Shown here: in pieces, positions 15,670-23,432 of the stretch
Layout of the letters: the number at the start of each line of letters is the position of its first letter
Position numbering within the stretch: the stretch's first letter is position 1
Source of the DNA: Butyrivibrio sp. AE3009
Lineage (GTDB): Bacteria > Bacillota > Clostridia > Lachnospirales > Lachnospiraceae
NCBI RefSeq assembly: GCF_000420845.1
Contig: NZ_ATVS01000037.1
Span: 1-35,900 of the forward strand
Direction of reading: 5' to 3'
Length of the DNA: 35,900 bases
Notes under the pieces: generated by a model
The model's input: only the letters and a program-made list of their open reading frames with translations
What the model was told of the DNA's origin: nothing
Database searches by the model: none
Translations under genes and position numbers: made by a program

Positions 15670-16586
15670 TCTGCATTCTCCTTGCTATCACGTTCTCGTT
15701 TCCACTGCTCCAAAAGACTGTTTATCACTTTTGCTATCATGGCATTTGTATATTCCGGCGGAAAATATCTGCTTAGTTCCTTATCATTGAGAATAACTCG
15801 CGTTTTCTTCTTTTCATGGACTGCTTTAGATGAAGCAATAATCTCAAAAAGCTGATCTTTTGTCAGCGTGCTGTCATCACGGTAATTTCTCAGTTCCATT
15901 ACCTGTTCCATAGTTACCATGCCTTTTTCAAACATATAATCGGCAATCCATTCCTGGTATGTTTTACTGAGGTAAGATAATTCAACGGCCATGCCTATAG
16001 AAATGAGTCCCTCATCTACTTGCTCCAATAGCCTTGGAATCAAAAAAGTCAGCCTAATGTACCTATGCACCTGCGCACGCTTAAGCCCTACTGTTTCCCC
16101 AACAGCTTCTGCTGAGTGTATCTTTGTCTCTTCAGGAGACAAAGACAAATCTGTTCGGCTCCCTCTATGATTCATGGCATCCATTTTCATTTTTAAAGAA
16201 TATGCTCGCTCACTTGGAAGGATCTCCTCTCGCTGCATATTCGAATCAACCATTGCCACAACTGCATCATCGTTAGTCATCTCTTTTACTATTGCCGGTA
16301 TTTTCTGTAACCCTGCTCTTTTAGCTGCATGTAGTCTTCTATGTCCTGATATCATTTCATATGTTCCTTCGTCATCAGGCCTCACAAGTACTGGGTTTAT
16401 AACACCATTTTCCAGGATACTCTCAACCAAATCTTCCATCCTGTCATCATCCAAAACCTTAAAGGGATGATTTTCAAAAGGATAAATCGCCCTTACATCA
16501 ATATCCACAGTTCCTTCTGTGCTAGGAGCCCCCAGAAGCTCATCGATACTTGCAAGCTTAATCTTTTTCCCAACCCTGTTAGCCAT
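15666..16586 (-). CDS. parB: ParB-family partition protein
   Basis: The 306-residue protein has the ParB N-terminal domain with ILENGVINPVLVRP (about 57-70) and the CTP-binding GHRRLHAAKRAG box (81-92). A helix-turn-helix region follows at about 145-200 (SAEAVGETVGLKRAQVHRYI, then RLTFLIPRLLEQVDEG), with a C-terminal dimer region. ParB binds parS DNA, slides and stimulates ParA. The gene overlaps the end of parA by eight bases and the next gene by four, so it is part of a tight operon. I found no obvious parS-type palindrome nearby. Bacterial plasmid ParB is the best call; close relatives appear in integrative elements. Confidence 0.9.
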   Translation of the reverse strand: MANRVGKKIKLASIDELLGAPSTEGTVDIDVRAIYPFENHPFKVLDDDRMEDLVESILENGVINPVLVRPDDEGTYEMISGHRRLHAAKRAGLQKIPAIVKEMTNDDAVVAMVDSNMQREEILPSERAYSLKMKMDAMNHRGSRTDLSLSPEETKIHSAEAVGETVGLKRAQVHRYIRLTFLIPRLLEQVDEGLISIGMAVELSYLSKTYQEWIADYMFEKGMVTMEQVMELRNYRDDSTLTKDQLFEIIASSKAVHEKKKTRVILNDKELSRYFPPEYTNAMIAKVINSLLEQWKRERDSKENAE

Positions 16587-17361
16587 TATTCATAACCTCC
16601 TTAATCAGTTCCTTATATGCGTTTGCAGCTTTACCTTTAGGATCATATACATATAAACTGCTTCCTTCTGCGCTGATCTCAGCAGCTCTCACAGAGAGTG
16701 GAATCTCCACCGGAAACACATTGACACTTGCGGAGTACGCATCATGAATCTGTGATGTTATATCTTTTGCATAATTAGTTCTGTTGTCCACCATCGTTAT
16801 AAGAATTCCTTCTATATTAAGTGATGGATTTAGTTGCTTCTTAACCCTACCGATTGTCTTTATTAGCTGCTGCAATCCTTTTACAGGAAGATATGCCGCC
16901 TGTACTGGGATTAGAACTGAGTCAGCACATGAAAGAGCATTTATTGTCATCATCCCCAGTGAAGGCATGCAGTCAATAATAACGTAATCATAGATTTCTC
17001 TTGCCTTATCTACATATTCACGTAATATGGTTTCTCGACTTATAACGCCAGATAGCGAAACCTCAAGGCTTGAAAGTTCTATGTTACCAGGAAGAATATC
17101 CACGCCTTCATCATGATGGATTATTCCAGCTGTAACATCTATCTCATCTTCATTTATTATCCCGAGCATGGCGGTTGCTAAGGTATACTCAAGCTGATCT
17201 GGCTCAGTAATTCCCAAGCTTATTGAAAGAGAGCCCTGCGGATCAGCGTCTATCATCAGTACTTTCTTTCCATTCATAGCTAATCCCGTTCCTAAATTGA
17301 CACATGTCACTGTCTTTCCTACACCACCTTTTTGGTTAGCAACTGCAATTACTTTACACAT
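16579..17361 (-). CDS. parA: ParA-family partition ATPase
   Basis: A 260-residue Walker-type partition ATPase. The deviant Walker A motif KGGVGKTVTC lies at 11-20, DADPQGSLSISLG at about 38-50 and YVIIDCMPSLG at about 126-136. There is no N-terminal DNA-binding extension, so this is a type Ib or chromosomal-like ParA; operon regulation must come from another protein. The upstream gene, which ends at the same base region as this start (ATG overlap near 17361), encodes a DNA-binding protein that could do so. ParA binds DNA nonspecifically in its ATP form and moves ParB-parS complexes. Confidence 0.92.
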   Translation of the reverse strand: MCKVIAVANQKGGVGKTVTCVNLGTGLAMNGKKVLMIDADPQGSLSISLGITEPDQLEYTLATAMLGIINEDEIDVTAGIIHHDEGVDILPGNIELSSLEVSLSGVISRETILREYVDKAREIYDYVIIDCMPSLGMMTINALSCADSVLIPVQAAYLPVKGLQQLIKTIGRVKKQLNPSLNIEGILITMVDNRTNYAKDITSQIHDAYSASVNVFPVEIPLSVRAAEISAEGSSLYVYDPKGKAANAYKELIKEVMNNG

Positions 17362-17831
17362 CAGTAAAACCTCCCTTCATTAAATGATTCTATAAACGCC
17401 TCAACTTTTTCCACATTAACAAGCACAACGCCCTTTACATGTCTCTTTGCATTTGCATCATCAGCCCACGCTGAAAATGTTTTTTCGCTCACAGAATACA
17501 ATTCAGCTCCTTCTGCAATACGAACATATTTTTTACCACCGGTTTTGACTAATCCTTCAAGGTTCTCAATCTTTTTTCGAGCCTTAGGCATATCTCCATC
17601 ATCTCCTTCGTTATCACCATACGTTTCTTCTATGTAGTCATTTACAACATCAATATCAACAATCACATATCTGCCCATTCTGATCGTCGCATTTGCTTCC
17701 TTAGCCAGCGAGACAAAACTCCAATAGGCAATTCCTATTTCCCGTGCTCCTTCCCAGTAAGTCACGAAGTGTCTATGCTGACCATCCAGGTATTCATCTA
17801 AGTTTATTGGTGGGGATTTTGATTTGAGCAT
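17361..17831 (-). CDS. DUF6462-like protein with two excisionase-type DNA-binding units
   Basis: The first gene of the par-rep operon encodes 156 residues in two related halves. Residues about 22-72 (YWEGAREIGIAYWSFVSLAK, then MGRYVIVDIDVVNDYIE) and about 102-152 (RIAEGAELYSVSEKTFSAWA, then VKGVVLVNVEKVEAFIESF) both look like the winged-helix excisionase fold. The second half is clearly similar to the small protein at 19852-20079. GGAGGGCGGA precedes the ATG and the stop overlaps parA. A DNA-binding regulator of the operon or a partition adaptor is likely; the family function is unknown to me. Confidence 0.75.
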   Translation of the reverse strand: MLKSKSPPINLDEYLDGQHRHFVTYWEGAREIGIAYWSFVSLAKEANATIRMGRYVIVDIDVVNDYIEETYGDNEGDDGDMPKARKKIENLEGLVKTGGKKYVRIAEGAELYSVSEKTFSAWADDANAKRHVKGVVLVNVEKVEAFIESFNEGRFY

Positions 17832-17874
17832 TCCGCCCTCCTTTCATGGGCGAGATGCAATTAGAAAGTGAAGA

Positions 17875-17919
17875 ATAAAAAACACCCACATCTTCGCATT
17901 TCTACGAAAACGTGAGTGT
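17875..17919 (-). terminator. Terminator or attenuator 45 bases before the par-rep operon
   Basis: In the minus-strand transcript ACACTCACGTTTTCG (17919-17905) pairs with CGAAGATGTGGGTGT (17896-17882), 15 bp with G-U pairs, followed by TTTTTTATT. It ends about 45 bases before the first start codon of the operon. It leaves little room for another promoter, so it may be an attenuator of a leader transcript rather than a simple end. Confidence 0.75.
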
Positions 17920-18432
17920 CGTGTTTTACTCATATTTATGAACCGGCCATTTCTCACCAATAAATATCTGGTACAAAAATGTCCATAGAGTTCCGCTTGA
18001 TTTTAGTGGTAATTTCCATCCTGGTCCATAACAGTCCATCCGAGGCATCGGGTTTTGCGGTAAAAATGGTGCAATTCCTTGTTTGACACAACTTTCATGA
18101 ACAACATAAACCTTATACGGACTTATTTGTGAGAGACGGACTTAAGTGTAGGGATTATAATGTTCATCCTTATCACCATAATCCATACAGCTCCGTACTC
18201 ATCCGTTTGGAACTTTTGGTCTTAATTTTGAGATACCACCGAAGTCCAGGTTAATCCAGATTACTGTCGTCCTTCGCGTGGCAAGCACTATTTAATCCGT
18301 GCTTGTACGGTATCTGTACGTATCAGACCAAATGTATGCAGTCACGTCCAATCAGGACATATTTGACTACACATTTCTCAACATTACATCTCTAAAATGT
18401 ATGTGAGTGTTGTTTTATAATCAGATTATAAT
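17920..18432 (-). ncRNA. Structured leader or regulatory RNA upstream of the par-rep operon (candidate)
   Basis: About 500 bases without a convincing large gene lie between the integrase stop and the par-rep operon. In the minus-strand transcript several hairpins can form. One is 18355-18385 (GTCA..TGTCC paired with GGACG.TGAC). Another is TACGTA/TACCGTA, followed by AGCAC/GTGCT. A composite stem, CGAAG...CAG.TAAT-loop-ATTA..CTG...CTTCG, lies near 18245-18282. The segment ends in a terminator with a U run. RepA_N plasmids often control replication with leader or antisense RNAs, so a copy-control RNA is plausible. It could also be decayed coding DNA: short open stretches in two frames look protein-like. 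A palindrome (TTATAATC-A-GATTATAA) lies at 18415-18431. Confidence 0.4.
17926..18048 (-). CDS. Possible 40-residue protein or gene remnant in the leader
   Basis: An ATG at 18048 opens 40 codons (MPRMDCYGPGWKLPLK ... EKWPVHKYE) that stop just before the terminator. The same frame is open upstream without a start codon (ISPYKVYVVHESCVKQGIAP), and a second frame before it (MNIIIPTLKSVSHK) also looks protein-like. This suggests either a frameshifted remnant of a small gene or a short leader peptide. There is no good ribosome site before the ATG. I do not recognise the protein. Confidence 0.3.
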   Translation of the reverse strand: MPRMDCYGPGWKLPLKSSGTLWTFLYQIFIGEKWPVHKYE

Positions 18433-18460
18433 ACTCCGTCTTTGTACTAGCAACAACTTT

Positions 18461-19684
18461 TCAAAAAATGATCTTGCCCTCCAGGTGAGACATCACCTCC
18501 TGCTTCTTCTCCTTGGTAGCCTCAGCATAGATGTTCATCGTAGTAGTGATATCAGCGTGTCCCATTATCGACTGGATGATCTTGATGTTTGATTCATTCT
18601 CGCAGAGCCTTGTACAGAAGGTGTGACGAAGGATATGGCAGGTCACTTCCTCAGGCAAGAGAAAAGGCAGCCTGCCCTCAGCTTCTGCAGCTAAAGTCTC
18701 AGCTTCGTTGTACTCGTCGATAGCCCCGTGGATTGCTCTGTTAACTGCTCCCGGAAGAACTACGGTCTGAGCTGAAGTGGTAAAAACAAATCCGCTGTAG
18801 CCATCGATCTCTTCCTCATTAAAGCCAAGGATCTTCTGGAACTCATACTCCATAAGGAAAGCGTCAAAGACTTCCTGGAACATCGGGATGTCCCTTGTAC
18901 CGGCTGTGGTCTTGGTGGACTGGATACGTCTCTTGATTTCGCCAAACTCATCGGGTCTGTCACTAAAGGACTTGTTGATGTGAATGATGCGGTTCTCAAA
19001 ATCGATATCGCTCCAGCAGAGGGCACACGCTTCTCCAATGCGGACTCCAGTCCCTAAAAGAACCGTGATCAAAGGAAGCCAGCCTTTGTAATTAGGGCTG
19101 TTCCTGAAGATATCCATGAATACCTTCTGCTCATTTACAGTGAGCGCTTTCCTGGCGGGCTTTTCCCAGAACTTGCTGCGCTTGATCTCAGCCATGACAT
19201 CATCTGTTGGATTGGTCCTGATAAGGCCGTCTCTTACTGCCATCTGAAAAGCAGGTCTTAAAACCGTGTGAACGTGATCAACAGTGGTTGCCTTAAGTCC
19301 TCTCTCAACAATGAGTCCGTAGTAATACTTCTTAACATCAGAGTACTTAACATCAACAATCTTACGCTTACCAAAGTCATTCTTAATGTAATGCTTGTAC
19401 ATATTCATGTAGGTACCCTTGGTTGTCACCTTCAGATTATGCTTGGTAGCGAGATAGTTCTCAACCATGTGGTTCACTTCGATGTGCTTTGATTTTGCAG
19501 GATCAAGACCATCGTCATAATCCCTGGCAAGCTTTTTCTCAGCTTCGCGCAGCTCCACAAGAGTCTTCCTGTAGATGCTGTTTCTCTTTCCCATACGATC
19601 TGTATAGGAATAGCAGTATCTTCCGTCCTTTCTCTGAGTTTCTCCGGTGTTGAGCCTGTAGCCCTTTGAGTCTTTTCTGTACAT
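18461..19684 (-). CDS. int: Tn916-type tyrosine integrase
   Basis: A 407-residue site-specific recombinase that would integrate and excise the element. Residues about 1-60 form the AP2-like arm-binding domain (GETQRKDGRYCYSYTDRMGK). About 66-165 is the SAM-like core-binding domain, and the catalytic domain follows. The active-site set is complete: Arg215 (GTGVRIGEACAL), His350 and Arg353 (CHILRHTFCTRL), His376 (GHADITTTMNIY) and the nucleophile Tyr386. AAGGAGGG precedes the ATG. An excisionase-like gene lies upstream on the same strand. The attachment site is probably near 18400-18460 or beyond; the other end of the element is not identifiable in this window. Confidence 0.93.
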   Translation of the reverse strand: MYRKDSKGYRLNTGETQRKDGRYCYSYTDRMGKRNSIYRKTLVELREAEKKLARDYDDGLDPAKSKHIEVNHMVENYLATKHNLKVTTKGTYMNMYKHYIKNDFGKRKIVDVKYSDVKKYYYGLIVERGLKATTVDHVHTVLRPAFQMAVRDGLIRTNPTDDVMAEIKRSKFWEKPARKALTVNEQKVFMDIFRNSPNYKGWLPLITVLLGTGVRIGEACALCWSDIDFENRIIHINKSFSDRPDEFGEIKRRIQSTKTTAGTRDIPMFQEVFDAFLMEYEFQKILGFNEEEIDGYSGFVFTTSAQTVVLPGAVNRAIHGAIDEYNEAETLAAEAEGRLPFLLPEEVTCHILRHTFCTRLCENESNIKIIQSIMGHADITTTMNIYAEATKEKKQEVMSHLEGKIIF

Positions 19685-19705
19685 GATTTAACCCTCCTTC
19701 TTAGT

Positions 19706-19761
19706 AATAAAAAAGAGGAATAATCGGTTCATACGTTCATTATAATCCGCGATCTTCCTCT
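19706..19761 (-). terminator. Terminator or attenuator before the integrase gene
   Basis: AGAGGAAgATCG pairs with CGATtATTCCTCT around a long loop in the minus-strand transcript, followed by TTTTTTATTA. It lies between the excisionase-like gene and int, about 20 bases before the int ATG, so read-through would be needed to express int from the upstream promoter. Confidence 0.6.
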
Positions 19762-19823
19762 GTTTCAATCCATTTTTGTCCGTCTGAAAGTCCGCCAATC
19801 CGCATAAATACTGCTATTTGGAC

Positions 19824-19851
19824 TCCTACGGATTACATTGTATTCCTACGG
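19824..19851. repeat. Two direct repeats TCCTACGG, 20 bp apart
   Basis: TCCTACGG occurs at 19824-19831 and 19844-19851, two helical turns apart, just after the excisionase-like gene and before int. Paired sites spaced by helical turns are typical arm sites for integrases or excisionases, so these are candidates; no binding evidence is available. Confidence 0.35.
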
Positions 19852-20079
19852 TTAGTTTCTGGTGTCACAAAAATTTTCAAGATAATCATCGACCTTCTGT
19901 GTATTAACCAGAACTCTCCGCTTAAAGTGATAAACTGCTCCGGCATCCTTGGCCAGCTGTTCGAAGGAGTGAAGACCCATTGAATAAAGATCCTTTCCTT
20001 CCTTATAAGATACAAACTTCTTCTGGCCTGATGTAACTGCCTGTTCTATATTCTCTAACGCACTTATTCTTCTTGGCAT
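19852..20079 (-). CDS. DUF6462-like excisionase-type DNA-binding protein
   Basis: The 75-residue product contains one winged-helix excisionase-like unit: FVSYKEGKDLYSMGLHSFEQ, LAKDAGAVYHFKRRVLVNTQ, then KVDDYLENF. The ATG at 20079 has GGAGG eight bases upstream; a longer upstream reading has none. It precedes the integrase gene by about 170 bases and is similar to the second half of the protein at 17361-17831. Small winged-helix proteins beside Tn916-type integrases usually act as directionality factors (Xis). That is the likely role, though this family is not proven to do it. Confidence 0.72.
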   Translation of the reverse strand: MPRRISALENIEQAVTSGQKKFVSYKEGKDLYSMGLHSFEQLAKDAGAVYHFKRRVLVNTQKVDDYLENFCDTRN

Positions 20080-20095
20080 TGCTTTATCCTCCCAT

Positions 20096-20662
20096 CTATG
20101 CCCATCTTCTTCTCTTTTCATTCATTAAGCAGATAGCTGCTTTCCTTACCTTGTTGCGGTTTCGGTTGAGCCTTAGCTTCGTTGCGTCATAATCGCTCTT
20201 GCTGTCCTCAGCTATCGTGCTAAGATTTCTTATTCCATTAAGCGCATCCATGAGCTCTGCCCTGGGTCTTGGTTTCAGGGTCTCAATTGCTTTAACGATA
20301 TCTGAGTAATCACTTCTCATCATCTTAAGAGTTGCTATCTCAGTCTGATGATCCATATCCTCGTCAGCACCCTTGAGAGCCTTTGTTATGTTTCCTGATC
20401 TTATGTCCTGAACCAGTTCAAGATTCCTTACCGCGTTATTTCCTGTCGGGTCTCCGTTAAAAGAGGTCTGAACCCTAACGCCAAGATCACCGCGCTCACT
20501 TCTTTTGTTGTACTGTTTCTCTTCCTTTATTGTGTTACGGAGGTCTTCCTCAAACATCTCTATCAGTCTCTGAAAGTTGTCAAAATGCTTGAAGATGATG
20601 TTGATTCTCTCCATATCCTCCGCTTCAGCATAAACTCTTACAAAACTTTTCTCTGATAACAT
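20096..20662 (-). CDS. Unrecognised helical, basic-ended protein
   Basis: I do not recognise this 188-residue protein. It is predicted mostly helical, with an acidic coiled-coil-like opening (EAEDMERINIIFKHFDNFQR, LIEMFEEDLRN) and repeated heptad-like stretches at about 95-165. A strongly basic tail follows (KLRLNRNRNKVRKAAI, then NEKRRRW). It has no membrane segment or cysteine motif. AAGGAGGAG lies before the ATG and the gene ends 17 bases before the excisionase-like gene starts, so they probably share a transcript. The basic tail could bind nucleic acid. It may be a small recombination or regulatory accessory protein of the element. Confidence 0.7.
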   Translation of the reverse strand: MLSEKSFVRVYAEAEDMERINIIFKHFDNFQRLIEMFEEDLRNTIKEEKQYNKRSERGDLGVRVQTSFNGDPTGNNAVRNLELVQDIRSGNITKALKGADEDMDHQTEIATLKMMRSDYSDIVKAIETLKPRPRAELMDALNGIRNLSTIAEDSKSDYDATKLRLNRNRNKVRKAAICLMNEKRRRWA

Positions 20663-20784
20663 CGCTCCTCCTTCTGTACATCTGTCTTAAGACAATTTAA
20701 TGATATCTCCACAGAAAGCCTTAAAACGTCGGCATCTGCGACATCTGTTCGAGATTACCGACAGGTTATGAAAAGTTATGAAAG

Positions 20785-21129
20785 TCATAAAACTGAAAGA
20801 GCCCTTACCTGCTCAATGGCAATCTTCCTGGCTCTGGGATTTCTGATTGAATAAAAGGCCTGCAGCATCTCATCTACTTCCGATGCATACTCCCTCTTTT
20901 CCTTGTCCCCTGCCCCAAACAGGATCCAGTCTGCAGATACATCAAACAGGGTTGCGTAGTCGATGACATTTGCTGATGAGAGAGTTCTTTTCCCTGATTC
21001 ATACTCTGAAACCATACTCCTGCTTCCAAGATTAAGGCGCCTTGCCAGTTCCTCCTGGCTCATGCCTTTCTGGACTCTTAAGGTCCTTACTCTTTCTCCG
21101 ATCTCTCTTGTGTTTGTTATTGCTTCCAT
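20785..21129 (-). CDS. XRE-family repressor
   Basis: The 114-residue protein has a clean Cro/CI helix-turn-helix at about residues 10-65 (GERVRTLRVQKGMSQEELAR, RLNLGSRSMVSEYESGKRTL). A short region typical of phage and ICE repressors follows (SADWILFGAGDKEK), then a helical tail. CGGAGGAG precedes the ATG at normal spacing. It is upstream of the unknown basic protein, the excisionase-like gene and int, so it is a good candidate for the switch that keeps excision genes off. There is no cleavage or peptidase domain, so release would need another signal. Confidence 0.85.
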   Translation of the reverse strand: MEAITNTREIGERVRTLRVQKGMSQEELARRLNLGSRSMVSEYESGKRTLSSANVIDYATLFDVSADWILFGAGDKEKREYASEVDEMLQAFYSIRNPRARKIAIEQVRALSVL

Positions 21130-21189
21130 TTCTCCTCCGTTCCGGAAGTCTTTAAAACGGAAGCATCCGCGCCAAGAGCATAAAAGAAA

Positions 21190-21256
21190 GAGCCTGCAAA
21201 ACTTTAATAGACCTAAGGTTAAAAAACCTTTCGGTATACTTCCGTTTTGCAGACTC
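21190..21256 (-). terminator. Terminator after the zinc-ribbon gene, in the leader of the XRE gene
   Basis: GAGTCTGCAAAAC (21256-21244) pairs with GTTTTGCAGGCTC (21202-21190), 13 bp with one mismatch, followed by TTTCTTTTAT on the minus strand. A smaller AGGTT/AACCT hairpin is nested inside. AAAACGGAAG (21154) and its inverted copy (21239) and two GTTACATG repeats (21264, 21278) lie close by and could be operators. Confidence 0.55.
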
Positions 21257-21385
21257 CTTCGATGTTACATGTTGTTAGTTACATGACTCTTTAAGCTCTT
21301 GGCAAATCTTTTGATAATGGATGCTGTTCCTGGCTCTATGGCTCTGCACTAGTCCATCCTATATCGCAATACATATTAAATTGAA

Positions 21386-21628
21386 TCAATTAGTCAGCAT
21401 CTCAAGTGCCTTCTTGTATCTGTCCATCCTGTCTGTGAATGACTCGTTGTCATTCTTCTCGTCATTTACAATTGTAGTAACAAACCACTTTGTTGCGTAT
21501 ACTGTAATTGTCTTGCCGCATGTGCAAAGCTCGTCAGCATCTGCACTCCTGGCCCTCATGATCTTGTTACCGCAAACTGGGCATACCACCCAGAGTTTCT
21601 CCTCCGTTGATACATTCGCTCTTTTCAA
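21386..21628 (-). CDS. Small zinc-ribbon protein
   Basis: The product of 80 residues has two cysteine pairs, CPVCGNKI and CTCGK, spaced about 17 residues apart as in a zinc ribbon, followed by a helical acidic tail. I chose the TTG at 21628 because GGGGGTGA, close to the ribosome-site consensus, lies five bases upstream; two upstream starts (TTG, GTG) lack one. Related small zinc-ribbon proteins are common in integrative elements and may bind DNA, RNA or a partner. The function is unknown. A good promoter lies upstream and a terminator downstream, so it is a single-gene unit. Confidence 0.7.
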   Translation of the reverse strand: MKRANVSTEEKLWVVCPVCGNKIMRARSADADELCTCGKTITVYATKWFVTTIVNDEKNDNESFTDRMDRYKKALEMLTN

Positions 21629-21738
21629 ACTTTTCACCCCCAAGCGAATAAAGTTAAATTGTTGATAGTTACAATTAACGGATTAGGGAAAGAAAACCGT
21701 TAGCTGATCTGTTATAGCACCGCGGTTGCTATAATCCA

Positions 21739-21767
21739 ATTATAGTAGTCTTAATGATATGTCACAA
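21739..21767 (-). promoter_or_regulatory. Promoter of the zinc-ribbon gene
   Basis: TTGTGA (21767-21762), a 17-base spacer and TATAAT (21744-21739) on the minus strand. The 110-base leader has a weak hairpin TAACGG/CCGTTA near 21675-21700. The rest of the gap 21770-22055 shows only the terminator described next. Confidence 0.6.
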
Positions 21768-21948
21768 GTAAAAATCGAACGGTTGTTCTGTCCTATTTTT
21801 TGTACACTTTTACCAAGTATCTGTCCCCTATGCAGAAAATGGTATATTTCCGTTGATATAATTAAAACATTTTAGCTGTCCAATATAGGCCCCAGCTTAA
21901 GGCCGCATGCTCAATAGTGTTGTAACCAACATGGCTCCTATAGGCAGA

Positions 21949-21973
21949 GAAAAAGCGCCTCTATTAGAGACGC
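21949..21973 (-). terminator. Terminator of the three-gene membrane cassette
   Basis: GCGTCTC-TAATA-GAGGCGC followed by TTTTTCTC on the minus strand, about 80 bases after the stop of the 457-residue gene. The compact stem and U run make it a good intrinsic terminator. Confidence 0.8.
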
Positions 21974-22055
21974 CTACTTATTACTTCTGTTTATTACCCA
22001 CTACCTTAATGCAACCCGTTTGCACGATAATGTATTAGCGTAGTCTAAGTCGTAT

Positions 22056-23429
22056 TCATTCCATTACAAGGTAATACCCCTTTGAGAACTCCTCGAAACT
22101 ACTATTTACTTCGTCCTCAATTTTTCCCCAATCCTCAGCGAGTTTGCCGCTTATATAAGCTTCTCTAGCTGCAGGTTTTTCAATTATCGCCCATTTAAGT
22201 TGCTTATATGAATACTTGGCAAAAGCAACCCACTGTGGATAGTTTATTGCCATAGGATTCTTTGTGAAATATACTTTTCCTGCATTTACTGCCGTTGCTC
22301 CCGAATGAGCAATGAATAACATTGTTGCTAGTTTTGGATGCTTCTCTCGATTTAAAGAGAAAGGAATAGAATCTTTTATCTTATTTCCTTCCTTAATTCT
22401 TTTTACAGAATAAGAAATTCTAACTATCACCTCTGTTATCATAACAGGGATTGACATTGAGCAGAAATGTATAAAGTCATACCCTTCAAAATACATTCCC
22501 TGTACTATTTCAGCAACAGTTTGCTCATATTCCCCTATGCTTCCAAATTGAAACAAGTTAAATAACCCCATCAGAGGAGCTGGTAACCCCATAGACGTAG
22601 TGATATCTGATTTGAAATGATATATCTGTTTAGCCAAAGCTGCGAATATATCACTTTCTTTTCTATCGGCATAGTTTTCCATCACTTGCGATACGATTTT
22701 GCCGGTCTTATCTATAGTAGTCATCCTTCCAGTAATTATATCAAACACCCCAACAACAAATCCAAGAAGTGGATCATGTCCTAGTGATAACAACCTATGA
22801 TAATATGCTGACAACCCTTCAACATACTCTGATGTATTTCTATTGTCCTGCGCATCGAATGGAACCTTGCTTTCTTTAGAGTTTGCGAGCTTCTGCATTT
22901 CTGCTTCCGGAAAAGCCTCATCGAACTTCTTTCTAATGAAATCAGATAGTGGTGCAGCCTCAAGTCCTTCGGGTCCTTTTTCAGGTATACCTACAAGCAG
23001 AATATCCACTGCAGCGCCAATAATACCAGCTATGGCACTAATTGTTATATCAATCTTATCCAACTTATGCACTTGGTTAAAATCATCTCTTAACTGTCGT
23101 ATAGCTGATTCATTGCTTGCCAACTCAGCCTCACTAAAAATAGACTCAAGTTCACAATTACTTCCGACCACAGCTTCAGCCTCTTCACAAAGCTTTTCCC
23201 ACGATGGGATAACCATAAGTCTTAGATGGTTCTCAGAATTCTTCTGCCTTTTAACGTCCTGTGGGTTAATACCAAGTGACCTTAATTGCTCTTCCATTAA
23301 TTCTATCTCTGCGTCTCTTCTATTGCGCTGGTTTTCTGCTCGTAACATCAGCTCATTCAATTGATCGTCTTGATATTTAAGCACATTATTCATTTTTTGT
23401 TCTTCTTCAGAATACTTGAATTTACCCAT
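22056..23429 (-). CDS. Unrecognised large membrane-associated protein of the three-gene cassette
   Basis: I do not recognise this 457-residue protein. Residues 1-60 form an acidic coiled coil (LRAENQRNRRDAEIELMEEQ). A clear membrane-like segment lies at about 127-148 (ITISAIAGIIGAAVDILLVG), a hydrophobic region near 217-234 (GHDPLLGFVVGVFDIITG) and more hydrophobic helices in the last third (LPAPLMGLFNLF, SMSIPVMITEVIVRISY, LATMLFIAHSGATA). The end is charged and helical. Its ATG comes three bases after the stop of the small anchor protein, so they are coupled. No enzyme motif is visible. It could be the effector or channel of a membrane defence or toxin system, with the two smaller proteins as partners. 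Confidence 0.8.
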   Translation of the reverse strand: MGKFKYSEEEQKMNNVLKYQDDQLNELMLRAENQRNRRDAEIELMEEQLRSLGINPQDVKRQKNSENHLRLMVIPSWEKLCEEAEAVVGSNCELESIFSEAELASNESAIRQLRDDFNQVHKLDKIDITISAIAGIIGAAVDILLVGIPEKGPEGLEAAPLSDFIRKKFDEAFPEAEMQKLANSKESKVPFDAQDNRNTSEYVEGLSAYYHRLLSLGHDPLLGFVVGVFDIITGRMTTIDKTGKIVSQVMENYADRKESDIFAALAKQIYHFKSDITTSMGLPAPLMGLFNLFQFGSIGEYEQTVAEIVQGMYFEGYDFIHFCSMSIPVMITEVIVRISYSVKRIKEGNKIKDSIPFSLNREKHPKLATMLFIAHSGATAVNAGKVYFTKNPMAINYPQWVAFAKYSYKQLKWAIIEKPAAREAYISGKLAEDWGKIEDEVNSSFEEFSKGYYLVME

Positions 23430-23432
23430 AAG

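Noticed and set aside
15300..18460. parS sites for ParB
   Set aside because: I looked for a perfect 14-16 bp parS-type palindrome around parA, parB and the leader and found none that I can defend; the site may lie outside this region or be non-standard.
18400..18460. Attachment site next to the integrase
   Set aside because: The palindrome at 18415-18431 and the nearby repeat are suggestive, but the other end of the element is not visible and no target gene or exact direct repeat pair can be named.
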